Shown here: piece after piece, positions 1 through 8,897 of the stretch
Layout of the letters: each line of letters begins with the position of its first letter
Position numbering within the stretch: position 1 is the stretch's first letter
Source of the DNA: Planctomycetota bacterium
GTDB lineage: Bacteria; Planctomycetota; Phycisphaerae; UBA1845
Reading direction: 5' to 3'
Length of the DNA stretch: 64,000 nt
Assembly: GCA_024280855.1 (NCBI GenBank)
Contig: JAJRPG010000094.1
Span: forward strand, 1-64,000
Made by a program: the position numbers and the translations under genes
Notes under the pieces: generated by a model
What the model was told of the DNA's origin: nothing
What the model saw: the letters and a program-made list of their open reading frames with translations, nothing else
Database searches by the model: none

Positions 1-2
1 AT

Positions 3-1577
3 GAATTTTTACCCCAGGCCAGGTGGCGATGGGTAAATAATGGTATCAAACTGTTACGCGATAGTGCGTTGCAATATAACCCGCGTTCTGTCACGTTATA
101 TCGTGAGTTGTCCTGGATTTATTGGCACAAGATCGGTGACATCCTGGACGATCATCATCTGCAATATAAAAAATCGTTAGCCGTGGAGATGGAACTCGTC
201 TTAGGCGCTCCCCCGGTCACGACAACAGATGACGAGTATTTCGTTTGGTTCAGGAAAATCGTTGACGCGCCACGAGATTGGAACCATTTTATCGACGGTG
301 ACGAGGAGGTTCAACTTTTGATCCAGCGTTTTCGTGCGCTCAACATCGAGCCGGATAAATTATTGCTGGAGTTCGTCGCGCGATTTCAAAGGCCTGAATT
401 GCAAGCAAAAGATTTATTGGCTGACCAATCGCAGATCGATGTGATGCTTTCCAAGCAAGTTGCGCTATTGAACGACGCGGACGTAGCCCCGGTGCTGGAT
501 AGGCTCCTAGCCGCCCTCCGTTCTCGCGTTATGAGGGAAGAGCTTAAATTCGATCTTGATTATATGTATGAGTTGATGGCTGATCGTTTTGGCCCGCTGG
601 ATTGGCGAAATGCTTTTTCGCATACGCTGTATTGGGCAAGTATGGGCGATCGAGTGACACAGGATATTCAGCGCAAGGACTTTGCGGATTCTGTGAATAA
701 CGCCCGCCTCGTGCTTTTCTCCTTGCAAAGTATTATCATGCGAGGGCGAATTGTGCTCTGGCCAAATTTTAGTGACCCGATGTCGTCGTATATTGATCTG
801 ACTCCGGATGTGCGATTTATTCCCTACTTGTTCGATGAATATATGCGTATCAGCAAGGAGCATTTCCCGGACGCCCCGAGATTAGCTGCTGGGATGCCTG
901 CGAAAAATTACATGAACGGTTTTGTAACCAATATGGAGAATTGGACGCAGCTATTATTCCTGGAAGGTGGAGAGACAAATCTAAAGACTGCGGAAAATTA
1001 CTACACCTGGCTTCGAGAGAAAAATTTGCATCCAGACGGTTCTACCCAATCACGTTACACGAAGACGTTGGAAGGGTTTGTCATGGATGATATTCTAAAT
1101 CAGCTAAGCACGTCTCGAGCAGCCAGCGGGATGATTCGCACGTTACTCAAGCGAGGGTTCAAGCATCTGGGGCTTGGGCAGCGTCAAGCTGGACAGACAG
1201 TATTTCAACGAGCGCAGTTGTGCCACGCATATTGGCATAAAGGCAGCGGTGACGCCGCGCGTACTGATCGTATGATGTTGGACCCCATATCCATCATGGC
1301 TAGGAATGAGTTGGTTCAGTTTATGAAGGAACAAGCCATTTCGCCATTGTTCAAAGCCCGGTTATGGCGAGAGCTGCCACTTGAGATGCGCCAGGCAGCG
1401 TATGATGATTTACTTCCTTATGCAGAAAAACTCTGCTCGGTGCAACAGCCTCCCTGGTCATTGCAAGCCATGCTATCAGAACCACCGGGCATGGCTGGGT
1501 TCCGCCTTAAACAGATAAATGCCGTTGGCGAACAGCGAAAAGAAGGCGTAGAAGTTGGCGATCGATTCAAGAATTGA
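3..1577 (+). CDS. Large conserved protein, 3' part (5' end outside window)
   Basis: The frame is open to the left edge and the residues before the first possible internal start (TTG at 69) read like normal protein, so this is the C-terminal part of a longer gene. The visible piece is about 524 residues, rich in Trp, Tyr and Leu and mostly helical in character. The stretch near position 70-170, with YNPRS..LYRELSWIYWHKIGD, resembles helical-repeat (TPR-like) proteins that I associate with planctomycetes; that link is from memory, not from a search. No catalytic motif is visible and no function can be given. It ends with TGA, 23 bases before the end of a convergent gene. Confidence 0.75.
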   Translation, partial: EFLPQARWRWVNNGIKLLRDSALQYNPRSVTLYRELSWIYWHKIGDILDDHHLQYKKSLAVEMELVLGAPPVTTTDDEYFVWFRKIVDAPRDWNHFIDGDEEVQLLIQRFRALNIEPDKLLLEFVARFQRPELQAKDLLADQSQIDVMLSKQVALLNDADVAPVLDRLLAALRSRVMREELKFDLDYMYELMADRFGPLDWRNAFSHTLYWASMGDRVTQDIQRKDFADSVNNARLVLFSLQSIIMRGRIVLWPNFSDPMSSYIDLTPDVRFIPYLFDEYMRISKEHFPDAPRLAAGMPAKNYMNGFVTNMENWTQLLFLEGGETNLKTAENYYTWLREKNLHPDGSTQSRYTKTLEGFVMDDILNQLSTSRAASGMIRTLLKRGFKHLGLGQRQAGQTVFQRAQLCHAYWHKGSGDAARTDRMMLDPISIMARNELVQFMKEQAISPLFKARLWRELPLEMRQAAYDDLLPYAEKLCSVQQPPWSLQAMLSEPPGMAGFRLKQINAVGEQRKEGVEVGDRFKN

Positions 1578-1599
1578 TTCATCAGGCATGGTCAGCATG

Positions 1600-2154
1600 C
1601 TAGCGTGTAATCTCTCGTTGCCGAAGTGATGACTTCAGCAGACCTGATATGCGATTGCACACAAAGTCGCGAAATGAGTTACGATCGAGTCGGCGAAGCC
1701 TAAGCATAGGGCCACTGGCTAACTGTCCTCGCACATCCGGCGAGTACTGGGTTTCATGAAAAGCGATGGCCTCTGAAGTGACTGTGCCAAGTAGGTCCAG
1801 ACGAAATTCACCGTAGCCAAAGCAGAACCGAATTTCTCGTCCACCTTCAAGAAAATTCGAGGCGTCCATGTCCATCGATACGCCGGATGGTTTGTATTTT
1901 TCCATCAATTCGACGAATACCGGGATGAACTCGTTTATGAGACGAAGGCGAAGTTGTTGTATCGCGTCCGGTTTTTCTACTTTGTTTTTTTGAGCAACCT
2001 TTTCGGCTTCGCGTTGTTTGACCACATTCAAAATCTGATCCAATTCCGTTTCTGGATTAACCCTGGGGCGATCTGGTACGCGGAATCGTTCCACGAGTCG
2101 CTTATAATTGCTACCAGCAGGATGGTCTTGGGATGGATTGTGATTGCTTGCCAT
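1600..2154 (-). CDS. Hypothetical protein, 184 aa
   Basis: I do not recognise this family. The protein begins with a polar, charged segment (residues 1-60, including a Lys/Glu-rich stretch that may be coiled) and continues into a more ordered part with FIPVFVELMEKYKPSG around 80-95 and GYGEFRLDLLG around 115-125. The C-terminus is Arg-rich. It has no signal peptide or membrane segment, so it is probably cytoplasmic. It is convergent with the preceding gene, ends in TAG, and stands alone. The upstream ribosome site is weak. A real gene is likely because no competing open frame of similar quality exists. Confidence 0.6.
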   Translation of the reverse strand: MASNHNPSQDHPAGSNYKRLVERFRVPDRPRVNPETELDQILNVVKQREAEKVAQKNKVEKPDAIQQLRLRLINEFIPVFVELMEKYKPSGVSMDMDASNFLEGGREIRFCFGYGEFRLDLLGTVTSEAIAFHETQYSPDVRGQLASGPMLRLRRLDRNSFRDFVCNRISGLLKSSLRQREITR

Positions 2155-2721
2155 GTTCGTCTGTCGCTACTAGCGTGAACTGCATCCCTATCTGGAATCT
2201 GCTATGAATCATGAACACGCCAGCCGTTAGTAACTCGTAACGACAATGCGCCATCCTTGACTCAATAAATACTAAGATAAACTACGTGCCAATGCAGACA
2301 CTGTAGTAGCGCCATCGCACAAAAAACAGCGATCTTCATGGGGGACGCTTCGGCATGATTCCAGAAGGTCTTGAGCGGTACGTCTGGTACATGTATATCG
2401 GAACCAGGCATTAAACGATGTGTGAAATAGGATAGCCAAGTCCGAAAACGATTGGAATTAGTCACATGGGCCTTGTATATCAGCACTTAAAATTGACCTT
2501 GCACAAGCCTATGAGTATCATTTGAATAGCAAGCAGCGAGATACGTCGTTCATGGATCAATAACGGGTGAGCATAGATAACTGGCCAATGTTTTTTTAGG
2601 ACTCGCTTAGATGAACTGAGAGGGAACATCTTCAACAAGGTCCGTGAATGTTAATCGTTATCAATCTTTTTTGGCAACTTCATCACTGTGCAGTCGCGGA
2701 GTTTTGTAAAGGGGATATCCA
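2155..2721. other. Gene-free stretch upstream of the sensor kinase
   Basis: I see no convincing gene here. The only open frames are short, with unbalanced composition and no ribosome site. The last 20 bases carry an AAAGGGG-type ribosome site for the kinase gene that starts at 2722. The stretch presumably holds the promoters of the two divergent genes. Confidence 0.4.
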
Positions 2722-4389
2722 GTGCCAACGTTGACTGTACTTTACGGTCCTGACCACGGTCAATCTTTTACCGCCGACGCCGAGCCTTTGGTCATCGGGC
2801 GATCAGCGGCTGATTTGCAATTGTCCGACGGTGGATGTTCAAGGCAGCACGCACGTTTGAAGCCCGGTGGGGGTGGCTGGCTTATTGAAGATTTGCACAG
2901 CGCTAACGGCACTTATGTAAATGGCCAGGTGATTTCTTCGGCTGAGAGTTTGCGACACGGAGACCAAATTCGTATTGGTTGCACGCTTCTGCTTTTTCAC
3001 GATCAGTCCTGTTGGGATGGACGAAGCGGTTCCTCAGCCATCAATAAGGCGGTGGATGTAAAGCTGAATCAACCATCAGACGCTTCCATCATTACCACCG
3101 TGAACGCCATGTCGGAAGAGGCCGAGCGCCGCATCGAAGATTCCTCTGAGGAGAATTCCAGTTCTTCGTGGTCAATTATTTGTCATTTTGCAAAAATACT
3201 TTCTACCTCACAATCTAAGGAAGCATTACTCAACCGTGTCGCTGACATCGTCATGGATCAACTTGACGCGAGCCGGCTTATTGTTTTACGCGTCGATACG
3301 CACGGCGGCGAGCTTGTGCCTGAAGTGGCTAGGTTTCGTTGCGAATTGAATAACCAAAGGCCGTGTATTGAAGTATCTGCAAAAATTACGAGCCATGTAC
3401 TGGAGAAACGCGACGGCGTTCTTTGCAGCGATGCGATCAACGATGAGAGATTCGTGGGCAGTGGTAGCCATGACAGCATTCACAGGCTCGGTTTGCGTAG
3501 CGTGATTTGCGTACCTATTATTGCCCACGATCATGTGTATGGCTTGTTGCACGCAGATTCTTCTACGGCGGATGGCGCGTTTTCCCAAGAGCAGCTGCGC
3601 CTGATCGTCGCCATTGGCTGGGTGACGGGAATAGCCATTGACAATATCGACTTGCACCAAACACGTATGCGCACCGAACGACTAGCAGCGACTGGGGAGA
3701 CAGTGGCTTACTTGTCTCACCATATGCGCAATTTATTGCAGGGCATGCAAAGCGGCTCGGAATTTATTGAGACCGGCCTTGATAAGGCAGACATTAACCA
3801 CGTTCGGTCCGGCTGGCAGATGATAAGACGCAATATTGATCGCACACTAAATTTCGCCACCAACTTATTAACTTTCAGCAAGAAGCGTCAGCCCTATATC
3901 CGCGAGGTGAATGTTAATCTTGTCGTAGAAGATGTTCTTTTGTTAATACAAAAACTGTGCCAAGAGGAAAGCATCAGCATCGAGACCGCGCTGGGGCAAT
4001 TGCCGCCTCTCGCGTCGGACTTTGATGGCTTGCACCAAGTCATACACAACATTGTGCTAAACGCCGTCCAAGCCGTAAGAAGTAAGCGGGGGATAGTCAA
4101 AGTTGCGACGAAGTACGACGCGGCTAGTGAAGACATTATCATCACCGTCACCGACGATGGGCCGGGGATTTCAGAACGGGAGATGGCTCACGTATTCGAG
4201 GCTTTTCATTCAGGTAAGGGACATGCCGGAACAGGGCTTGGGCTTGCAGCTAGTAAGAAAATTATTGAAGAACTCAATGGGCAAATCAAAGCCGAAACGC
4301 TGCCGGAATCAGGAGCTCGACTGACCGTCACCTTGCCCGTTACGCTGACAGCTTCATTCGACACCGATCAAACCCCACAGCCGGGCTAA
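2722..4389 (+). CDS. FHA-GAF sensor histidine kinase
   Basis: A soluble sensor kinase of 555 residues with a GTG start 8 bases after an AAAGGGG ribosome site. An FHA domain covers about 1-92 (VIGRS at 24-28, SRQHARL around 40-46, NGTYVNG around 62-68), which binds phosphothreonine peptides in other families. A low-complexity linker is followed by a GAF domain at about 165-312. The kinase core follows: LSHHMRN with the phospho-acceptor His at about 333, an N-box (HNIVLNAVQA, about 437), DDGPGI (about 479) and GTGLGL (about 505). No membrane segment is seen, so it should sense a cytoplasmic signal or a phosphorylated partner. No response regulator lies next to it, so the pathway is unknown. Confidence 0.9.
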   Translation: MPTLTVLYGPDHGQSFTADAEPLVIGRSAADLQLSDGGCSRQHARLKPGGGGWLIEDLHSANGTYVNGQVISSAESLRHGDQIRIGCTLLLFHDQSCWDGRSGSSAINKAVDVKLNQPSDASIITTVNAMSEEAERRIEDSSEENSSSSWSIICHFAKILSTSQSKEALLNRVADIVMDQLDASRLIVLRVDTHGGELVPEVARFRCELNNQRPCIEVSAKITSHVLEKRDGVLCSDAINDERFVGSGSHDSIHRLGLRSVICVPIIAHDHVYGLLHADSSTADGAFSQEQLRLIVAIGWVTGIAIDNIDLHQTRMRTERLAATGETVAYLSHHMRNLLQGMQSGSEFIETGLDKADINHVRSGWQMIRRNIDRTLNFATNLLTFSKKRQPYIREVNVNLVVEDVLLLIQKLCQEESISIETALGQLPPLASDFDGLHQVIHNIVLNAVQAVRSKRGIVKVATKYDAASEDIIITVTDDGPGISEREMAHVFEAFHSGKGHAGTGLGLAASKKIIEELNGQIKAETLPESGARLTVTLPVTLTASFDTDQTPQPG

Positions 4390-4392
4390 CGA

Positions 4393-5067
4393 TTATCCCA
4401 GTGAAGCCGGTTTAAGACCAGCCTGAATCATATCCACCGCACCTGCGCCCAGCGATGCCAGAACGTCCTCTAGGCCTTTGTAGACGATGTCCGCGCCGCT
4501 GCTGTGCAAACGTGAGGAATGACAGCATCCATTCGGCAGACCAACGGTGAACAATCCAGTAGAAGAACTTGCTCTTGCCATGATATCGGACGAGGCTAGG
4601 AGAACCGTACGTTCATCGCCCGCCGCTAGTTCGCCAAGCTGCGAAGCCCGCTGTCGAGGCCCATCAGTTAGGGATTTGCAGGAGACAAACCCCTCGGCTA
4701 GCGTTGAAGCAGCTAGTAGGCGTGAATACTCTTCGAGAAGGGTTTCATTCCCCGTCGTAACGCCGACGCAAAACCCAAAGCGTTGCAGTGATGAGACCGC
4801 CCGCGAGATGTCTTCCTGCAGGGCGAGCTTAGTTATGCTCTCTGGTGAAGCGAGCGCGGCTTGGAACATGCCCCAAAATTGTTTGATTTTTAGAGCGGTC
4901 GCCCCCATCAACAATGAGGCATCCAACCCTTGCTTACGCCATAAACGCCAAAACGTCGCCTGGTCCAGGCTCGACCATCCAGCCTCGGCTACTGCTTTTT
5001 GATAAGCGGCGAAGTGGGCATCTTTAATGTCAAAGACCGGGCCTTCCAACTCAATAATAAATCGCAC
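4393..5067 (-). CDS. HAD-like protein with degenerate motif I
   Basis: A 224-residue protein with a GTG start behind GGGAGG. Its layout is that of a HAD-superfamily hydrolase: a motif-I-like beta strand at the N-terminus, a helical cap (about 15-90), a second strand ending in VGVTTGN (about 125), and a late segment with SSDIMARASSSTGLFTVG. The catalytic DxD of motif I is replaced by ELEGPVFD, so neither the nucleophile nor the acid Asp is present, and motif II reads TTGN. The protein is therefore probably not an active phosphatase and may bind a ligand or partner. It is convergent with the kinase gene (3 bases between stops). The family call is moderate. Confidence 0.6.
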   Translation of the reverse strand: MRFIIELEGPVFDIKDAHFAAYQKAVAEAGWSSLDQATFWRLWRKQGLDASLLMGATALKIKQFWGMFQAALASPESITKLALQEDISRAVSSLQRFGFCVGVTTGNETLLEEYSRLLAASTLAEGFVSCKSLTDGPRQRASQLGELAAGDERTVLLASSDIMARASSSTGLFTVGLPNGCCHSSRLHSSGADIVYKGLEDVLASLGAGAVDMIQAGLKPASLG

Positions 5068-5158
5068 GTCAACCTCCCATTAGCTAGGACTACTCAGTGG
5101 CACAACGTATCCGTTGCCTCAACGTCATGCAAATTGTACTGAGTATAGGTGAGCGCGC

Positions 5159-5196
5159 AAAAAAACAGAGACGATCTTTTATAGAGATCGCCTCTG
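5159..5196 (-). terminator. Rho-independent terminator of the small basic protein gene
   Basis: On the minus strand a 10-base-pair stem (arms at 5186-5195 and 5167-5176, one G-U pair) with a 9-base loop is followed by G and a run of seven T. It lies about 55 bases after the stop of the gene ending at 5250, on the same strand. Confidence 0.8.
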
Positions 5197-5249
5197 CTTA
5201 GAATACGGAACGCTAAGTCGATGACTTTGCGTAAGATGAGGTGCAAGTT

Positions 5250-5705
5250 CTACTTAGGGAAGTTGAATGTGCGACCTTTGATAACTGGGCTGGTAGCTAC
5301 CATGAAAGAACCAGTCTTTGTACGAGCAACAGCCTTGATGCAGCTCTTGCCGAACTTAGCGCCAAGAACGGTCTTGCAAGCTGTTGTCGAGCAGTTGCGA
5401 GGGTTGATGTTCTTGTTGGTGCTCTTGGCCCACTTAGCTACCTGTGTAGCGGAGCAAGTCTGGATGATTGCACCCTTGTTGATCCAATTGGCGAAAGAAT
5501 TCAATGTGGATGGTGTTGGGCGACCCTGCTTTGCTGGACCCTTAGTCTGGTTCATCAACGTGCGAAACGAGTTGATTTTGCAACCGAAAGTGCTATTGCA
5601 CTGACGATATGCTGTAGGTGAACCAGCTGCATTTGCTGTGGTGTTGCTCTTACCAGATCGACCCGAAGTCGAACGCGAACTACTTGTCTTGTTGCTTGAA
5701 GGCAT
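5250..5705 (-). CDS. Small basic Ser/Thr/Asn-rich protein, 151 aa
   Basis: Function unknown. The first 40 residues are low-complexity Ser/Thr/Asn/Lys. The rest is a compact basic domain with five cysteines (CNSTFGC, TCSATQVAKWAK, NCSTTAC, KSCIKAV) ending in a KGRTFNFPK tail. There is no signal peptide. The gene is well supported: ATG preceded by GGAG at 8 bases, a small hairpin (5733-5748) in the leader, and a strong terminator after the stop, so it forms a single-gene transcript. High positive charge and small size suggest a nucleic-acid-binding or structural role, but this is inference. The open frames on the opposite strand are its shadows. Confidence 0.75.
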   Translation of the reverse strand: MPSSNKTSSSRSTSGRSGKSNTTANAAGSPTAYRQCNSTFGCKINSFRTLMNQTKGPAKQGRPTPSTLNSFANWINKGAIIQTCSATQVAKWAKSTNKNINPRNCSTTACKTVLGAKFGKSCIKAVARTKTGSFMVATSPVIKGRTFNFPK

Positions 5706-6155
5706 TCTATTTTCTCCAAAAAGTCCTAAAGTACCGACCTTTGTCGGTTTCTTCTCTTACGAGCCGTTCATCGGAACGCTTTTTAGAACTCTTGAGGTAA
5801 CACAACTGGTAACAATGCGAATATAGGCCCATCATCAAAGCGTTTCGGTGAAGGTGTATGACAATGGCATCGCATATCATGTGACGGCGCGATGTCCTAA
5901 AAACGCGATTCTTTGCCCGTTATAATGGATTTTGTGGGCGATAAAGTTTGTGCCATCCGTACACATTCATGCACATGCTTGCGCATTTCAACGGCAAATA
6001 AACACGCGAAAAAATTATAAAAAAATTATATTTTGCGCGCACCAAGTACAAAAAAGATTCTGCAACACTGCGCACGATGCGACAATGCATCAAAAGTAAA
6101 TGCTTGATATAGCTAGGCCATCGCGCATGAATGTAAATGCGCAACGACCGAAAAT
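5706..6155. other. Gene-free stretch between the small basic protein gene and the CBS-type gene
   Basis: No gene is supported. The part near 5706-5830 is the leader and promoter area of the minus-strand gene ending at 5250 and holds the short hairpin ACCGAC/GTCGGT at 5733-5748. A TATAAT box at 5921-5926 on the plus strand has no good -35 partner. The 6000-6060 part is AT-rich, with A and T runs. Confidence 0.4.
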
Positions 6156-7535
6156 TTATGTTCTAGAAGCCAAGAATTCAACAAGATCGATCTTGGTTAT
6201 GATCCCAACAATCTTGTCATTTTCAATCGCGATAGCTACATGGTCCTCATCAAACACGCTTTGAACCTTAGAAAGCGGCTCACTAAGCGTAACTTTGCCC
6301 TCAAGCGTCGTAGCCGCCATCATCACGGTGTCGTTGCCCTTGCACTTACCACTCGCCAGCGTTCTTAATAAATCCAATTCATGGATCATTTTATGGGAAT
6401 GACCGTCATCAATAGCCACGGGCATTTGCGAGATGCCCAAATCGCTCATCCGCTGCACCACGCTAGTCAGTGTCTCATCAGGACGCGCAAATTCTACCTC
6501 TCCGCTCTTATATCTCAGCAAGTCGCGTACACAGCCAATACGATCTTCCAGCCCCAGATACCCCGTATCCTTCATCCATTCGTCGTCGTAGCACTTGCTT
6601 ATATAGCGATCACCTGAATCAGGAATGATCACCACCACAACCTTCCCAGGGCCTAGTCTTTTAGCCACTTCCATCGCCCCGAAAACAGCCGTCCCAGCCG
6701 ACCCGCCCGCGAAGATACCTTCTTCTCTCACCAGTCGTCTCGCCGTCAGGAATGAGTCTCTATCAGAGATAGCCATGACTTCGTCAATCACCGAGAAGTC
6801 CAGCGTGTCCACCATGAAGTCGTGCCCGATTCCCTCCACGCGGTAAATGCTAGGAGGCCCAGGCTCTCGGCCTTGGTGCATATCAAAGTAGATACTGCCG
6901 CGTGGGTCCGGGCAGATAATTTGGAATTCTTTCCCAGCTTCAGCCGCTTTTTCTTTGAGATATTTTCCCGCACCGGAGATAGTCCCGCCCGTGCCAATGC
7001 CGCCAACGAGGCAATCAATTTTCCCCTCGGTGTCCTCCCAGATTTCCGGGCCGGTCGTGAGGTAATGAGCCTTGGGGTTGTCCATGTTGCTATATTGATC
7101 GACGTATAAAGAGTTTGGAATTTCCCTAGCCATGCGCAGGGCAACGCCTACATAACTATCAGGATGATCGTGCGACAAGTCCGTCGGCGTCACAAACACT
7201 TCCGCGCCATAGGCCTTGAGCATATCAATTTTTTCCTTGCTCATTTTATCTGGAATAGTAAACACACAATGATAGCCCAGCACCGCCGCAGCCATCGCGA
7301 GTCCCATGCCGGTATTGCCAGAGGTGCTTTCAATGAGCGTCGCCCCAGGTTTGATAAGGCCGCGTTCTTCCGCACCCCGGATCATGCTAATAGCCATGCG
7401 ATCTTTCACTGACCCGCCGGGGTTTAGGTGCTCCAGCTTGGCGAGCAGCAGCGCCGAATTTTCGTCGCAGAGTCGATTAAGCTTGACCATCGGCGTGTGG
7501 CCGATCAATTCCAAAACATTGTCATAATACTTCAT
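6156..7535 (-). CDS. Cystathionine beta-synthase-type PLP enzyme with CBS pair
   Basis: A 459-residue enzyme of the cysteine synthase/cystathionine beta-synthase family, acting in cytoplasmic sulfur amino acid metabolism (serine or O-acetylserine plus a thiol or sulfide). The PLP lysine is in GGSVKDR (K44), the substrate loop is STSGNTGMG (about 69-77) and the phosphate-binding loop is GGIGTGGTISG (about 179-189). After residue 335 come two CBS repeats (YKSGEVEFARPDETL.. and ..LSKVQSVFDEDHVAI..), the regulatory half found in cystathionine beta-synthases. No N-terminal haem-binding extension is present. ATG start behind GAGG. The sequence alone does not say whether it makes cystathionine or cysteine. 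Confidence 0.9.
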   Translation of the reverse strand: MKYYDNVLELIGHTPMVKLNRLCDENSALLLAKLEHLNPGGSVKDRMAISMIRGAEERGLIKPGATLIESTSGNTGMGLAMAAAVLGYHCVFTIPDKMSKEKIDMLKAYGAEVFVTPTDLSHDHPDSYVGVALRMAREIPNSLYVDQYSNMDNPKAHYLTTGPEIWEDTEGKIDCLVGGIGTGGTISGAGKYLKEKAAEAGKEFQIICPDPRGSIYFDMHQGREPGPPSIYRVEGIGHDFMVDTLDFSVIDEVMAISDRDSFLTARRLVREEGIFAGGSAGTAVFGAMEVAKRLGPGKVVVVIIPDSGDRYISKCYDDEWMKDTGYLGLEDRIGCVRDLLRYKSGEVEFARPDETLTSVVQRMSDLGISQMPVAIDDGHSHKMIHELDLLRTLASGKCKGNDTVMMAATTLEGKVTLSEPLSKVQSVFDEDHVAIAIENDKIVGIITKIDLVEFLASRT

Positions 7536-7646
7536 GGCAAAACCTCACGAAAATCAGAGTGGCGAGCAACTAATTAGTCCCCGTCTTCATTTAATATCGC
7601 TATCGAATCCGAAAATTAGGATGCAGCGCCTCAAGCTAGATACCAA

Positions 7647-7757
7647 CTATTTCTTCCGCAACCATAGATAAAGCACAAATAGCACAAGAACCCCAATTGC
7701 CACTTCTGCCAAACCAATCTGAAACATGTAAGCTTTAGCAATTAGTTTCTTGGGCAT
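7647..7757 (-). CDS. Possible small single-pass membrane protein, 36 aa
   Basis: A short frame upstream of, and on the same strand as, the CBS-type gene. It encodes a basic N-terminus (MPKKLIAKAY), one strong hydrophobic segment of about 20 residues (about residues 13-32) and a C-terminal RKK. This is the pattern of a one-helix membrane protein with its tail in the cytoplasm. The ribosome site is poor (GGACGAG upstream of 7757); a second in-frame ATG lies at 7727. The gap to the CBS-type gene is 111 bases, so co-transcription is possible. The call rests on composition only. Confidence 0.3.
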   Translation of the reverse strand: MPKKLIAKAYMFQIGLAEVAIGVLVLFVLYLWLRKK

Positions 7758-8306
7758 TACGCAACTCGTCCAAGTTCAAATATCCTAGCCAATCAGAGTA
7801 GGCTGTTCGCTCGTATCGGATTAACCGACTTAACTGCGATCTCTCACAAGCGACTGTACACCATGATAGGGCATACGGCTCGCCCGACGCAAGCTTTGCG
7901 AGCGTGCATGATAGTTTCAGCGGGTTAGAGCGGGATGACCCGTGTCTAGTCCGGGCCAACCTGCGAAGTGCCCCATTCTTTGCCTACTGGCAAAGGGTGG
8001 GGGAAGGACGAGCGCTAAACATCATCGCATTTTATCAAAACAAACCGAGCGGCGAGCGCAAGCGACCCGTGTTTTCGGGGTGCTGTGTGTGTTGCAATCG
8101 CGCTTGATATGCGCGCGTGAACAATCGAAGTCACCGGGCGCTGGCGCTACCGGCTCTGTAAGAATGCGTCGGGTGGATAGGCAGGGTGGCCCAATTCCTT
8201 CTGTTTGGACTTGGTGGAGCCGATGATTCGAATTTATACGATGATTGGGCAGGTAGGGCTGGGTCGTTCTTTCGCTGACTAGCAAAAGGTTAACCGGCCT
8301 GACTCA
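7758..8306. other. Gene-free stretch
   Basis: Open frames here are short and of unnatural composition, and none has a ribosome site. The 7860-7925 part (for example GCAAGCTTTGCGAGCG) has imperfect dyad symmetry of the kind seen in dispersed intergenic repeats. A piece near 8210-8225 resembles a tRNA 3' end on the minus strand (GGCTCCACCA), but no T-stem pairs with it, so it is not called. Confidence 0.35.
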
Positions 8307-8519
8307 CTAAACCGTAGGGGCAACAGGCTTCGTCTTTGTCGAATCCCCTGTCGCTAATTCCTCTAGGGCGTCCTCGAACCGTTGCTTGAGTTCATCAATT
8401 TTCTGCTGATGGCGAATTTGCGCCTCATAGCCCAGCTTAGAGATATCACGGTTTTGCAATTTTTCGAGCGTTCGTTGTAGCTTTTCGATCATGGTTTGTA
8501 CCGTTTCAAAAAGTAGCAT
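8307..8519 (-). CDS. Small coiled-coil protein, 70 aa
   Basis: A short, highly charged protein. Residues 8-58 have heptad-like spacing of Ile/Leu among Glu/Lys/Arg/Gln (MIEKLQRTLEKLQNRDI, then ..KIDELKQRFEDALEELA), so it should form a coiled coil. The tail is Thr/Lys/Pro-rich. No signal peptide or zinc motif is present. The upstream ribosome site is weak, and an in-frame ATG at 8492 (residue 10) starts directly at the coiled coil and may be the true start. I do not recognise the family. It stands alone, opposite in direction to the HD-GYP gene. Confidence 0.5.
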   Translation of the reverse strand: MLLFETVQTMIEKLQRTLEKLQNRDISKLGYEAQIRHQQKIDELKQRFEDALEELATGDSTKTKPVAPTV

Positions 8520-8897
8520 TTATTCAAGGATTGTCGTTTACTTCAAACTCATTGTCACCAGGCTTCATTTAATTTGATCGGACGTTGAACGTTCTTGCGT
8601 TAGCGTAGCCTGCGGAATTATTCCTGAATTACCGCGTGTGCGAGACATAATTCAACTATCGATTATCGCTGTCAAGTCGTGTCATGGCGAATCTTATGGG
8701 AAGTTCGAGATATAGTTAAGAGCCTACGCCTTATCAATCTCATCACGAACGCCTTTATAGGACAAGCGCACGCAATGCCCTATGCAAATCCCATCCAGCC
8801 AGACTTCCGATGAGACGATTGCAGTATTTGTGATGACTGTCGAGTATGGGAGTTGTCCGCGCGTGAGTTAAGTCACGCCCCAAGACGCAATGATTTC
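8520..8897. other. Gene-free stretch upstream of the HD-GYP gene
   Basis: No gene is seen. It should hold the divergent promoters of the small coiled-coil gene and the HD-GYP gene. The HD-GYP frame stays open back to a TTG at 8853, so the 3' end of this stretch may be translated. Confidence 0.35.

Noticed and set aside
2262..2486. 74-residue minus-strand frame before the kinase gene
   Set aside because: No ribosome site and no recognisable feature; looks like chance.
5221..5621. Plus-strand frames over the small basic protein gene
   Set aside because: They are shadows; ribosome site, terminator and composition all support the minus-strand gene.
8205..8245. Possible tRNA or tmRNA 3' end on the minus strand (TTCGAAT then GGCTCCACCA)
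   Set aside because: The T-stem arms do not pair and no matching acceptor 5' strand lies at the right distance.
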